A stretch of DNA of 64,000 nucleotides, taken from positions 25,128,913 to 25,192,912 of the forward strand of contig NC_046677.1 of the NCBI RefSeq assembly GCF_003369915.1. Reading direction: 5' to 3'. Shown here one piece after another: positions 12,042 to 24,990 of the stretch. The translations under genes and the position numbers were made by a program. Below the pieces are notes generated by a model. The model ran no database searches and was not told the origin of the DNA. It was given only the letters and a program-made list of their open reading frames with translations. The DNA comes from Drosophila miranda. Taxonomy: Eukaryota > Arthropoda > Insecta > Diptera > Drosophilidae. Positions within the stretch are counted from its first letter, which is position 1. Every line of letters begins with the position of its first letter.

Positions 12042-12143
12042 TTATATCTCTTTCAACAACGCGGTATCGTCATCCTCATCGTTGGCAAGCTGCGGGTACG
12101 ACGGAGTAAACTGAAACGTATGCCTTTCGCTATACGACGACAT
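12042..12143 (-). CDS. Uncertain 33-aa ORF, possible decayed or first-exon fragment
   Basis: On minus, an ATG in good context (aacaATG) opens 33 codons. The N-terminus is MSSYSERHTFQF and the C-terminus is acidic (ANDEDDDTALLKEI). Composition and third-position use look more coding-like than the surroundings. There is no splice donor at the end, only a stop. It may be a relic of a retrocopy or a short peptide gene. Confidence 0.25.
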   Translation of the reverse strand: MSSYSERHTFQFTPSYPQLANDEDDDTALLKEI

Positions 12144-12225
12144 TGTTACTGGCGTGGAGAACGTGGCCTGTGCGTACGGCCGTTTGGCCTATGTTTCTAT
12201 GTTCTTTAACTTACCATTAAAAGTA

Positions 12226-12448
12226 AAGTATTGACGAATAATTAACGCAAATATATAAATAAAATGGAAACGCTGTCTTTTTGAATTTGAACTTCACTTT
12301 TTCACTTGTACTAAATTCCGAACTTTTTATTCAATTTTGATTTTTTCGAGTTCCGTTGAGATGTTGTCTCCACAAATTCAGAGTTACTAACTCAATATTT
12401 TGCCCAATTCAGTCCTAAGGTAATATCGTATGTGGCTCTGGGGCTATA
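12226..12448. repeat. Tandem duplication, unit 1
   Basis: Unit 1 of a head-to-tail pair with a 241-bp period. It runs from aagtattgacgaataatt to the ggctctggggctata block. It differs from unit 2 by only a few bases, so the duplication is young. No coding capacity. Confidence 0.85.
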
Positions 12449-12466
12449 TTCGTAAAAATTTGTTTT

Positions 12467-12689
12467 AAGTATTGAAGAATAATTAACGCAAATATATAAA
12501 TAAAATGGAAACGCTGTCTTTTTGAATTTGAACTTCACTTTTTCACTTGTATTAAATTCCGAACTTTTTATTCAATTTTAATTTTTTCGAGTTCCGTTTA
12601 GATGTTGTCTCCACAAATTCAGAGTTACTAACTCAATATTTTGCCCAGTTCAGTCCTAAGGTAAACTCGTATGTGGCTCTGGGGCTATA
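12467..12689. repeat. Tandem duplication, unit 2
   Basis: Second copy of the 241-bp-period repeat. It matches unit 1 except for scattered substitutions (for example attgaag versus attgacg, and gtaaactcg versus gtaatatcg). Confidence 0.85.
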
Positions 12690-13413
12690 AAGTAAAAGTA
12701 TATATCTTTATAAAGTGGCTTTTTTATAACTTTGAAAGCATATGTGCGTGTGTTTTAATATATAATATCGGTTTCGAATAGTAAAAGGCTGTACAATTGT
12801 CCATTGATAAGGGAACCATACAAATTTGTTTATTTGCGTTAAATCTTACTCCAAATAATAAAAGAACAATTTAAATTTGAAATTGAGCAAAAAATGGAAA
12901 GATTTACAAGTCATAGGACACATAGGGTCATGACTGGCAGCAATAAGATTCTGGCTCTGTCTGGGCCTTGCCTCCTAGATTTTAGCAAAGTCACGGCTCT
13001 CCCCTCTCGACCCCTCTTTGCCGATAGAGCAGACTGAAGAAATGGCCTGGGGGTTAGGTCCAAACTGATACAACAAAATAACAGCAGCAGCATCCTTAAC
13101 CAGGCGACAGTGCGACTGCTGGGATGCGAATTTATCGGACCCTCGATTGAGGGTTAAACCACCGCACCTACGTTGTCTGCCTCTTTTGTCTGCATCAAGC
13201 TCAACTACATGAAATTCCAATTTAAGCAGTACAAGCTTAAGATGCTCGATTATCAGATGGGTCGTGGCTGACTAGAGTTAGCTGGACTGAAGTCTGGTAG
13301 AATAAGACCTTATCCGCATAAAAGTAACGGTTCTTTTCAATCTAGTCCTGTGCAGGAAAAAAAATATTCATCGATATATTTATTTATTATATATTCGTTT
13401 TCAGAGAGACCTT
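12690..13413. other. Non-coding spacer
   Basis: No feature that I can support. A minus-strand open frame near 12975-13220 lacks coding character. Confidence 0.4.
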
Positions 13414-13876
13414 TTAAGTATTTTTAATACTTTTCGGTATTTTTTAAGGTCAAAATAGCCGACGGTGTATCGGTATATAATGGTATATTTTATCAACTTC
13501 ATCTATTAAATTAAATTTTCAAAGGTATATTTAAGAACAAAGGGTAAAGAAATTCAATAAAAGCAAGCAATAAATAAGCCGGTCAATTGGAAAATAAGTT
13601 CATTGATTGGATAAAACTATGTTGGCAGGGCTGAGAAATCTAGATAGCTAGTAATATTCTTTTTTTTTTGGTTTTAAATCATCTCAAGGATGATCGGATT
13701 TTGATCGTAGCACAATTAGTAATATTCGATGGAATATCAGAAACGTGGAATATGTCGTAACAGAACTAGAATTCGTCAGTATATTTACGGTATTATTTTC
13801 AAATGAGACGGTATATTGTGGTATATTTCCGAGGCTCGGACGGTATATTTTTGTCAATTTGTCCGCGGTCACACTG
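13414..13876 (+). repeat. Right arm of the inverted promoter-block repeat; Lrch promoter
   Basis: Reverse-complement counterpart of 9262-9773. On plus it has several GGTATATTT units (motif 6-like), an inverted CAGCCCTGCC (motif 7 core CAGCCCTR) near 13630, and ends in motif 1. It lies immediately upstream of the Lrch leader. Confidence 0.65.
13866..13876 (+). promoter_or_regulatory. Ohler motif 1, exact match (Lrch core promoter)
   Basis: CGGTCACACTG fits YGGTCACACTR at every position. Motif 1 usually sits close to the start site, so transcription probably begins within a few tens of bases. That leaves a leader of roughly 350 nt before the Lrch ATG at 14237. Confidence 0.7.
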
Positions 13877-14043
13877 GTTTTGTATTTTGTTTTCCTCGTC
13901 GTATCGCTCGCATCGTTTTTCGATTCTGTTCGTCTGCGGAGGTCGTGTGTGTGTGTGAGGAAGAAGAGAGGAGAATAAACAAGAAGTAGAAGCCGCAGCA
14001 AGGAAGCCTCAAAAGGAAAATTCAATTCCCGAAAATCTTATCA

Positions 14044-14112
14044 ATGAGCATTTCATAGCGTTAGCCGCTAGAATCATTTTAAAATAAAATCAGCAAAATG
14101 CCTACGATCTAA
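14044..14112 (+). promoter_or_regulatory. Two minimal upstream ORFs in the Lrch leader
   Basis: The leader holds ATG AGC ATT TCA TAG (14044-14058) and ATG CCT ACG ATC TAA (14098-14112) before the main ATG. Both are four-codon uORFs, and the second has a good context (caaaATGc). If no leader intron removes them, they may dampen translation. Confidence 0.45.
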
Positions 14113-14236
14113 TCGCGTTTTTTTGCTTGATCGTTTTAAAGTCTTTGATAGTGCGTCCCGGGCCCTCTCTGGCCTGCGCGAGTGTGTGTTTTTGTGTGTC
14201 GCCGTCGCCGCCGCCACCACGCCTACACGCTCGAGA

Positions 14237-14498
14237 ATGGCTGCCTCGGTCTACCATCGCCTACAAAGCGTCGCCGTCGGCAGCCCCAGCACCAGCTCCA
14301 TTTCCTTCTCCTCGTCCGCGTCGCCCGGCGCTTCCTCCTCATCGTCGGCGCTGCTGAGCCACTCGCAGCTGACGCGCTCCCTGGAGCGTATCCTTGAGGA
14401 GGCGCACTTCAGCGGGGAGCTGATCCTCACCAATCGCAAGCTGAAGGACTTTCCCAAGACGGGCACCAAGTACGCGCTCACGGATACGGTAATTGCAG
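14237..14498 (+). CDS. Lrch: Lrch exon 1 (N-terminal part of LRCH protein)
   Basis: Lrch encodes a leucine-rich-repeat plus calponin-homology cytoskeletal regulator; fly LRCH is known to act at the cell cortex in dividing cells. This exon gives 87 residues: a Ser-rich low-complexity head (about 12-42), then a helix-forming LTRSLERILEEAHFSG and the first repeat-like ELILTNRKLKDFPKT, which aligns with the start of vertebrate LRCH proteins. The ATG is the first in frame after the motif-1 promoter. The donor (gcag/gtgcgt) is phase 1 and joins the exon at 24991 as ...VIA-DLSRNRF. With terminal exon B the predicted protein is about 828 residues, and with exon A about 1,128. Confidence 0.88.
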
Positions 14499-17400
14499 GT
14501 GCGTATCGTTGTGGTTTGTTTTTTGGGCGCGGCTCAGAGGGAAGGTGTGTCTGCCTGCCTCCCTCTGCCGCCTATCGCTGCTGCGTTTCCTTATCTTAGG
14601 CAGCGCAGCCTCAAAAATGTTTCTTTTGTTGTTTGAAAATCAATAATCTGCAGCAGCCGACATCGCAGTCGCCGTCGCTGCTTGGGATTCTGCCATGCCA
14701 CTGCCATCAGCTGCTCATTTCCCTCATACTCTCTGGAGTCTCTCTTTTGCGTGCTCTCTCTCTGTCGCTCCTTAAGTAAATATTAAACTAGAAAGCAGCT
14801 CCTTTGCAGTAGTGGTTTTTCTGCTAGTGCAGCAAAAAAGGCAAAACAATATGTTTCATTACTACATTATTTGTATTTCTTGAAGCATTAAAAACGACTT
14901 GGTCTGGTTAACCAGCTATTTTTGTGCACGCATTATTGATTTCACGGCGAACGTACTGCCGCACAGCAGCTACTGCCTCGTTTAGCCAGTACTTTCACAT
15001 TTTTATGACTTTTTATAACGAAGTACACTGCAGCCACGCATCTCACTTGCCATCTCGCTTGCGCCCAAGGACAGTGAGTCTCGCTGTTCTGCTGTTCCTT
15101 CTTCTTCTCCTTCCATGTGCACTTTGCACTATTCGCACTTGGTCGGGAGGGGAGGGTGCTTTTGCTGTTTCTGTTTCTGTGGCTGTTACTGTTGCACGCC
15201 ACCCGGCAAATTGGTCGAAAAAGTACTTGGGTGAAGTTCAACCAACTTTCGGTTTTGTTTGGGCCAAAATATGCACCCGGCAGCAGAGGAGGAACAACTA
15301 TGATGTGTACACCCAAGGCCCACCCTCAACTCCTGCCGCCGCCCATCTGTTCCTACCCCGAAACAGATGTTCTTCCATGCAGACCCAGACGGGACATGTC
15401 GCTCATCGATTTTTACTTAACCGTTTGTGTGTAGGGTGCGCCACTGCGTGCGTGTGTGCGTGTGTGTGTGTGTATAAGTGAGGTGGATTTATCTGAAATG
15501 AAAGTTAGGCACGAGGGAATGGATATATTTTTAGAAATTGAAGATTAATTGCCACAAAAAGATAAAAATAAATTGTGTCATAAATTGAAAAGACATTTAT
15601 GGAATTTCGGCGGCAATGGGAAATGTGCTTTAATTAGATATAATAAAATTCGGTAAAAACTGGTTCGAAATTTATGAGTTCTTTGTAAAATGATTATTAA
15701 CTAGTATTTCTACCATTCTATAGCTACAAATGCATTTATAAGTGATATTGAAACTAAATGCAGAGTTTAGTGTGAATAACGTTTTCCCACGAAGCCAAGT
15801 CTTTAACGAGCGTGTAGCACCTCTCGCTTACTCTTAGAACCAAGAGATAAGGGTAGTTTTTTGTACCTGTCGTGCCATAAGCACCTGTAGTTTTACAGAT
15901 ACACCTTGTTTCAGAAGCCTCAACTGGGTACCGACTATTTTCATTTCATTTATTATTATTATTTTCATTATATTAAAATATCTCCTAAAGTAAAAAAGTT
16001 TTTATATGCACATATATAAATTTTATTTAAAAAAATTTTAAATTGTTTCCATACTTTCACAAAATTAAAAGATTTTCCGAATTTTGAAACTTTATTTTCG
16101 ATCTTCTCTTCAATTTGTTATATCGAAAGCAACAAGAGTAGATAAAACTCCAAAAGTAGTCTAATTTTCCATCTGATATTTTGAAAAATCTCTTTTTCTA
16201 CTGTGTGAAAATATTCTAATTTACTTCTGTTCGTAAATATTTCCCATCGTAAAAATATTTTCTTAATTGCTAGGGAAATTCTTTTCCGATCCATTAACAT
16301 AATTTGTATTTTTCAATCTGTTCACTCTGAATTCTAGAAATTCCGTTTCCAGACATTAGTAAACGTATGTAGTATATTATACGTTTTTCAATCCTTTTTA
16401 TCAATCTAGCCTCTCTCCTGGAGTACGTGACGTGCCTCTCTATTCGCGATGATGCCTGCGTGGGGTGACAACCCTGAGGCCAGTCCGTGAGTTTTGGTCA
16501 CGCGCTATCGACTCGTTCCTCCGCCTCAAGTTCTTTCGAAAACCCTTCTCTATAAGGCTGTGGAGGCGTAAAGAGCTTCCGGCTTTTATTTCCATTTTGA
16601 TGATGAAGTTTCTCTGGCTGTGGTTCAATGCGTTTTGTGGCTGTTTTGGATACCTATGAATAATTGAGTCGTCATCATCATCGCGTATGGGGGAAAGGCG
16701 TGACTAATTAGTAATTAAAATGTGTGAAAGAATTGGGGAATGGCAGAAAGAGAGAAAGATGGAAGGTAAAGTGGGGTTAAGGGTAAATGTAAGAAAAAGT
16801 CACGTTCAGGGTAAAATATTTGTGAAATATTGGTAAATGTTTGCCAGCTAAGAGCCCCAGACGAGCGCAGGACAAATCTACCCCCCAAGAAATGTACGCT
16901 GAAGAGGTGGCAACATCTCTTTGTACTAATGGCTGCAACCACAATGCGGCACGGACCACGTTGCAAGGGTCTCTCAACAAATCAATGAGAGTGGAAAGCC
17001 GAGCCAAAGAAAGGAGCATAAAATACCCATTTTTCTGGCATCTTTTACAACCCCCAAAAGGCATGGAAGATTGATGGAGAGGCAGAAGGGAGTCCAGCCC
17101 AGACCGGCTGGGAGGCGCCTGTCAGCAGCATACACTTCCCGTCCTTGGATTGCATTCCATTGGGTGCACTGGCATTCACTTAACACGCGTGTCACGTAAT
17201 TCAAACAGAGAACAGAGACACCATAAACCGATTCTAGACAAAGCCATAAAAAAAGAATCGACCAGCGTAAAAATCAACATAAGACAACGATGCGGCAGGA
17301 AATTGTTTAAAATAATTGCAACGTGCAACACCAGAAGTAGCAACGGCAACAGCAACGGCAGGAAGAGTAGAAGTATAAAAACGAAGCAGAAACGGTGAAA

Positions 17401-20400
17401 AAATGCAGCTGCCGCTGGACAAAAGTGGGGAGAAAAAGATGGAAAAAAAACGTCAGTGGCAGAAATCGACTTTACAGAAACTCGATGCAAAAACCAGCGG
17501 AAGCAGAACTGTTGCTGTAGCCGCCTGGACAACGTTAAGGGTACTCCATAAACTGTTAGTCATTTGATGGGTGTTTCATTGCAAAAACAGCTGTGTAGTC
17601 TGAAAGACGAAGAAATATCCAGTGATTTCTTTTGCAAAAACAGCTGTAAAGCCAGACGGGGGAATAAACAGGAATGGTCTTTGTTTATGTCATTCGAAAC
17701 CAATGTATCCATACCATATCGTTTATGGAACATTTTTGTCAGGACAGGTCTATTACTTGTCCCTATGTTTCCGTAGATGCCACTTTGCCAACATAACTTC
17801 CAGAAAATACCATACAGTACACTCCCCAACAGAATCGACTTTAACAACAAAACCAGCTGCGCAGACCCCAGACGGGGAAATGTGGGGGCCTGTGTAAGCT
17901 GACTGCAGAGAGGGAACAAGAAATGTTTTCTGTTTTGGTAAGTCTTCTCGCCAAACAAAACAATTTCCCTGGCATGGGTTGGGGTGTGCGGGAAATGCTT
18001 TTGTCGTGTGTGTGTGTGTGTGTGTGTGTGTATCTGTTGTTGTTTGTATTGTAAATATGAGAGGAGACAGACGGCAGACAGATAGATAGATAGATAGAGT
18101 TGTGCTTTTTGTTGTACGTTTATTGCTATTTATTCTCCTCGCCGCCCAGAAGACAGAACGACAGGCACGGCACACAAAAGAGGAAAGGAAATGTGACCAC
18201 CGTGTGGGCACGTCGCTTATCTCCTGTGCTCCTAAAACTGTGTTGCTTCGTGGCTTGCATGGGAAATATGTTGGGGGAGAGAGAGGGATATACATACATT
18301 GGTGAAGATGGGAGCGTAAGTAAAGCAGTTTTGAAAGCGTCTCTGTCCGCTCAATTATGGGAAATTTGTACAGAGAATAAATTGGGAAATATTGGCACAG
18401 TGGAAATGGAACATGGTATATTTGTATGTATGAGGAACATATTAAAGGTCGTCATTATTGAAGACCGTCTTGCGAATAGTTGCACGCAAACAAAAGTGAA
18501 ATACAGAATGAAAGTGAAGGCATAAAAATGGGAAAAAGAATAAAATGTAGGGAGGAAAAAATGTATGTAATTTCAAATTTCTAAGAATAATACCCGACCC
18601 AAAGAATGCACTGCTTGCACATTATTTTTTAACCTTTCTGGTATTTTCTGCCTGCAATAAATATACCATATATACGAAATACGAATACAAAAGGCAATCT
18701 ATTGGGTATTTCTTTATGCTAAAATTGCTCAAAGGTCTCCACATATGCCATTTATAATATTCTAAATAAACCTTCATTGTGCCCTCATCACGGGGCTAAA
18801 AATAAAATATGCTTTCATGCGATAAATTGCAATTTGTTTGCAGTCTCACGAGGCTTATCTGCAGTTGAACGACTTTTTCCTATAAATATGTACATATTTA
18901 CATACATACACATATATGTAATCATATCTACAGTTATAAATGTGGCATGATTGGGGGCACTGCAAACTTGACACAGATTGTGTCGACACACACACACACA
19001 CACCACATCATTATTCATTGAGTCATTTCGTTAATTTATAAGTGTTAGCATTATTTAATAGTTGAGGGGCATTCTTATTGTTTTTGTTTTTCCTTAATTG
19101 CTGCACAGACCAGACAGCACGCGCCCCTCAGAGAGGAGGGGAAAAGGGAGAAAATGCATAGATCAGATTACAAACAGCTGCAAATAAAGTCGGAGCAATT
19201 GAGTCGACAGTCGCAGTGGGGGATGGGAGATGGGAGAACAAAGCATAGAAGAACTCGGGCTTGACTTCTGTTCTTCATCGTAGTACCCGGTTCGCGTGGA
19301 GCTCAAGGGTATATACTCGTAAGGCTAAGGGTATTTAATGGAAAAATCGAGGAGAATATTAAACCAGACCTATGTCGGGGTTGGGTTAATATTTATCAGG
19401 GTATCCACTTTTATTCTCTTTCACAGTCAATTTATCTTTACAAAGAGCTGTGAAAATAAAATGTTCCTGGGTGCTCGGTGCCTTGCCAAGACTTCTTTCT
19501 ATGCAAAATATTCTTTTCAACACAATTAGTGCCCAGACATCTCTCTTATGATCCTCTCTGAGCGAGCCTATCTCACTCGGCATGAGTACAGCAATAGAAT
19601 ATGCAAATGACAAAAGTAACGGCCAGCAAAGTAGGCAGAAGTTGGACATAAGAGAAGATCACCAGAAGATTATTATTCTTTATCTCTTATACATATTATA
19701 TCTACCTCACATTCCAAAAATCTGGAAAAGTAGAGGCAAATCCACAAACTTAGAGACTCCTAGAAACAAAAATTTTATCCTATCCCAGAAAGTGTTGCCA
19801 TTTATCTGTTATGTCTGAGAGAAGGGCTTTCATTCTTCCAACTACAAGATTTACAAATATTTTGTAGTACCCTGGGGTATCCTTTTGTCGGAAGAAGCCA
19901 ATCCATAACTAGATAGTGTAAAGAGCAGACTCTTGGTCTGCACACAGCTGCTACACTTTGATTTTTGAGCGGAAAGGCAATCAAACGCATTCCCTCCTTG
20001 CTTCCAAATGTTTTCAAATATTTGTTTTCTTCGATGTTGTTTACACTCGGCCAACAGAAAGTGCTCTTGTTTGCCTTGTGATTAAATGAAGAACAATCCC
20101 GGCAGAACAGAGGATGACGAATCAGCAGAAAGTACGCGGAATTGCAGCGTTTAAAACAAACAACAGAGAAATCTACATGCCCTCGGGAGTCGAATCATTT
20201 GATACCCTTGCAGATGGGTTCCAGGTTCGGTTAGTCTTGGATGAGATGTGTATCTTTTGCATGAAAGTGTACTATCCCTCCACTAGGGTATACCAAATGA
20301 AGCAGACTCTGTGCAGTGTTGAGGGGCAGATAGTGTTGAAGTGCTTCCCGCTCTCAATATGAAAACGTAATCAATCGATGGACAGACGAGCCAACAAATG

Positions 20401-23400
20401 CCATTTCTCATATTATTTATTTTGATTAGCTGGAAAAGTTGCTTCACTGGTTGCTCGCTCCACATACAACGAATACGCACATTGTGTGGTGAGTGCTTTG
20501 TCGAGTGGTTTCCTTCGCATCGGAATATAAATAAATATTATTTAATTGGTAAATGGTAAATGGGTCCCCGGGCAGACTCTTCTGATTGTTTACTGATTGT
20601 CCAGATGTCAGATGTGACAACTACGCATATTTCAACACAGAAATAGTTATTCCTCTCAGTCCCAATTTGTTCATTCACTTAGCATTCGATTTATTGAGTT
20701 GCTAGCCATTTCCATTTCCATTTCCATTTCAGTTTCATTCTTAATTCGTTTGCCCTTTAGTTCACGATTACTCAATTTCTTTCCTTTTCCATTCATTCTC
20801 TTTATTTTTCTGGCCATCCATTGCCTTTTATTCACTCACTTTTTCTAGTATACTCAATCCAATGTTCTTTAAAAGTCGTGCAGCCTTTTCGTACATTTCC
20901 TTCCCTTCCTGTTCCAATCCCCTTGTTCCCTTCTTTTATTTGCCCCCTTTTTTGCCCAACCCCAAAAGCATTTCATCCTCCATATGGAAGTACATAATGA
21001 TTCATAATTTCTTCGCCCCACTTTGCCACTGACAATTCAGTAATAAAACTGAAACGAATTAATTTTAATAAATCCATCAATAGACGAGTACCCCTCTATA
21101 CGTAGCCGTGGCTGGTCAGCCATCAAACTCGTAAAAAATAAACGGACATGGAGATGGAGTGCCATCGACATCGACAGTCCAAAATAAAAACAACAAACTA
21201 TCTAAAGACTTGATATGCCGCCATATAAAGTATGGACGGGTTGGGTCGCTGTCTCGTTGGCCACGTGCTCGCACACATGTCCACGGAGAGCAGAGAGAGA
21301 GAGAGAGTGAGAGTGAGAGCTAAGAGCTCCATTTGCCAATATCATTTGGGGCGCCATCAATTGAATGTTTTGCTGCTTCCGGGCCGGCCAGACCCCAGAC
21401 TTTTGAGGCTTGCGGCACCCGCCCTTCAAAGTCAAATTTCCAGTCCATTTCTGCCGCCACATGGTTTCTTTTTTGCAGTCAAATCCTGCAGCATGGCCTA
21501 CAGGATATGTGAAGAGTGTTTAAGGCAAATCGATACAGATTAAAAATCAATAAGCTGGCATGGGTTGACTAGTTTTAAGGGGGAACAAGTAGAATAAAAT
21601 GAAACACTGATTAAGCTAAGTATTGCTTATTTTAAATTAATTAAATAATACAATTAATTGAGCTAGATAATTGAAGAAAATCGTATGTAAATTAAAGTGA
21701 AAACGTGTAGTTATTAAAGTTTCATTTCTGTGAGTTGTCAATACAAATAAAATACATGGGGTTGGCAACCCTGTCTGCTGTTTACTGAAAGAAGCCTCAC
21801 AATCGATTGGAAAAGTTGCAAAAACCAAAACAAACAAAGAAAAAACCGAGAGATAGTTTATCTATAAACACTCAAAATGGTAAACAAACTTTTGCTGATC
21901 TATCCATTCGATTGTTATATTATCTATAAACAAATCTGCAATTGGAGATATGGATTTACAGAATATTATCCCTTTGGATTGTGCACTAATATACTTCCCA
22001 TAGATGACATATCCGTCTCTCTTGTAGTCCCCTTCTCATCCACGGTGTTTTTCTCATTTCCCTGTTTTTTTTCCCTCCGCTTTGGGCGTTACCCAAATCC
22101 CAGGCCGCACCCTTCCTGGCTCTGGCGGTTTTTTGTATAATTGTCCCCCCGTCTGGGAATATTTTCTGCAATATTTATGAGATTTTATGCGGGGGCCAGG
22201 CCTCAGGTGGGCAAAAGTTGGACCCAAAAATAAACACCGATCCACTTTTGTGTTTTTGCAAAATAGAAAAAAATGAAAACATATTATTTATGTATGTTTT
22301 TGCGAGGCGTACAAATGAAATTCGCTTTTGTCGCAATGCGTTAGAGCTGGCCCTGGGCCAGATACAGACACAGATGCAGATACAGCACTTGGATGGATGC
22401 CAGTCAGCAGAGGAGCGGATTCATTTAGCATCAGGTGTGGCAGGGGCATGTGTCGTGTGTGATGGGGCAGGTTCAAAGTGCAAAGTCAGTAGCTGCTTGT
22501 CCCACATCGATGGCCTGCGCCCTCGAAGGGAAATCCAATTTCCGCATCCCCAGCCACATCCTCTGGGCGTCATTGGCCTGGGAAGGGTTTATTCAACCTG
22601 CTTCCTGGGTCTTTTCCTACTTGAAGGAGGCCTCCCATTCTGCTGCCCCTGCTGCTGTTGCATCATTGTGTGATGTGATGCGATGTGTTGTGTTGTGTTG
22701 CATCATTGTGTGCTCATTCGGTATGCAGCCGGAGAGCCTCTCCATGTGGCAGGTTAATGTCTAAAAGCTACCATCCATTCATCGCCTTTGTTCAGGGGCC
22801 TCCGCCCTCCGCCCATGAGCCATCAGCCATAAGTCTCCTGGCCTGCTTAGCTCCTGGAGTTTGGAGTTGGAGTCGCGGCGGTTGGGGGGTGGGAGCAGCC
22901 ACTCAGTGCGTAAATCAGAAACGCAGCTGTCGCCAGTTCCCAGTCCCCAGTCCCCACTCCCTGCCCGACGTCTGTCTTCTGTCACTCTCTGCCTCGGTCT
23001 AGCCAGTTTTTCCAGCCCCACGATTGCTCATTTCTCGTTTTTTACTTGGCAAAAAAAAGAAGAAATAAACTCGTCCGCCGATCGTAAAGCTTACTTTTAT
23101 GGCTATTAAGATTCCACCAAAAATTGCATACGCACTGTTGCCCAACAGACAGTATGGTCTAAAGTGGTCAAAACTTTGCTTAACCTTAACGCCACATACT
23201 TTTTAAGGCTTCAACTTGAAGTTGTTAGTGGAGCACCAAAAACCTCTTTAAAACAGAAAGAGATCTTTCTTTTAGGGGCATAAAAAGTGTGGCAAGTGGC
23301 CAGAGGCATGTGTCATGTTTTTATGGGGGATCTATGTACGTACATGTGTTGCAACAGCATAAGTAGGTACTGTCTGAGATACAGAAGGGGAGTGAGATGT

Positions 23401-24990
23401 AATGGAAACAGCTAGAATATTTTTCATAAGGTGGAAAGATCATAAGTGGATATATATAAAAACTGAGTAACGGGTAGCATGCTGTCGCGCCACTTGTGCC
23501 GCGACTCCCAAAGGCAGGACGGCTTTTATATTAGCTCTTAACCGTCAAAACAAATAGGGGTCAAAACAATAGCACCATAAAGTCATATGAAAGGCTTGTT
23601 TTTAGTCATATTAAATAATATGATATTAATAAATATGTAGTAGCGCAATGGAATAGCCAAACAACAAGAATAACGGCCAGAAAAATTAAAAAAAAAATAG
23701 CCAGAAATATGAAAAGTGTATATGTATACAGCTGTGATCTTCTGCTAGCTTTCACTGAGAAAAATTTCGTAGTCAATTCCAAAACAAATACTCGTATTTG
23801 TTTAAAGATGGAAATAATTTATTGGTTCTGGAAGCCGTAATTCCTGGAAGCTAAGGCTAATTGGACTCCTGGAAAAAGTTGTTTATTCTGAAGTATTCCG
23901 CCGATCACATGACTTTACAACAACAAAACAAGCTTCCGTTAAGGGCTCAATAATACAAAAGAAATGTAATTCCTTTTAAATAAACAAAACGAGCACATAA
24001 GACAACAATTACTGAAAATATTTGAAATATTATACAGACCTTTGTTGCGACTGATTCCTTTGTTCTAATACAATAGTTTCCATAGAAGCTTTTCCTGTTT
24101 TTCGATTAATTTAAAACTAAAATCTTACTCATTCTGTTTCATTATTTACTACACTCCCACACGCACCTCTCTCGAGCAGAGCACCGCTCTATATGCACAA
24201 CGGACAATCCCCAACAACCCACACAGAACAGAATCTTAATCTCTTCTGCCCCCTCCCCCCCATTGCTGTGGTTCCCTCCTACGACGTGCATTATCTCCAC
24301 TCAATCTCTACAATTCGCAAAAAAATATTTCCCTCGCGTTTTCCTCAAAACTTTACGCACAATTTCATGTTGATTACACGCTGCCTCTGTCCCCAGGTCT
24401 CTTTGGCCACCTCTTCTTTCCTCTATGTCTCTGCTGGCTCTCTTTCCACCTCTTCTTTCCTCTATGTTGCTTTGTTTCGTCGGACTGTTTATGTCCCGCT
24501 GTGAGACCCCACACTCCCCAGTCTTCGGTTGTTTGCGCTCATTTCGCATGCAAATTCATTTAGTAAATTAATTGCTCACTCCACACGCACCACGCACTTG
24601 CCCAGTTTTTGGAATACTCTCTAGACTCTTGAGGGGTATATTGGGTATGCCTGTCGATTTATACACCGCTTCCACTAGGGCACACACGTCTTCACTGCAC
24701 AAATTTCCCATAAGCGAACAGACATAGTCACGAAAGATAGAGGGGTATCTGCTAGTTCATGCACTCCTTGTCCACGTCTCATTTGTATCCGTTTGCTTTT
24801 CGGCTCGGAATGGGACTTGGAATGGAAAAGGGGCAAGTTAAATTGCCGGCAGATTGAGGTCATGCGCTCCACTGTGGCGTGCCGCACCGACCGTGGGGAG
24901 GGCATGGCAAATGGAGCAAGGGTTCTGGTTCCACTCCTTCTCTCTGTGTGGGATCTCTGATTAATTCTGTACTTCTGTTCCCCCTTTCAG
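14499..24990 (+). other. Lrch intron 1 (10.5 kb)
   Basis: A large first intron with donor gtgcgt and acceptor cccctttcag. It carries pyrimidine-rich tracts, a GT microsatellite (18006-18031), a GATA run (about 18080-18098), a TTTCCA run near 20709-20729 and a TGTTG/TGATG run near 22670-22700. I found no nested gene or RNA that I can support. Long first introns in flies often hold enhancers. Confidence 0.7.
18006..18031. repeat. (GT)n microsatellite
   Basis: About 13 uninterrupted GT units in Lrch intron 1. Confidence 0.9.

Noticed and set aside
14924..15481. 185-codon plus frame in Lrch intron 1
   Set aside because: No acceptor or start context, low-complexity pyrimidine-rich DNA, no recognisable domain.
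19260..19340. Possible second DINE fragment (gggtatatactcg)
   Set aside because: Too short and lacks the hairpin and the ccgacccc block.
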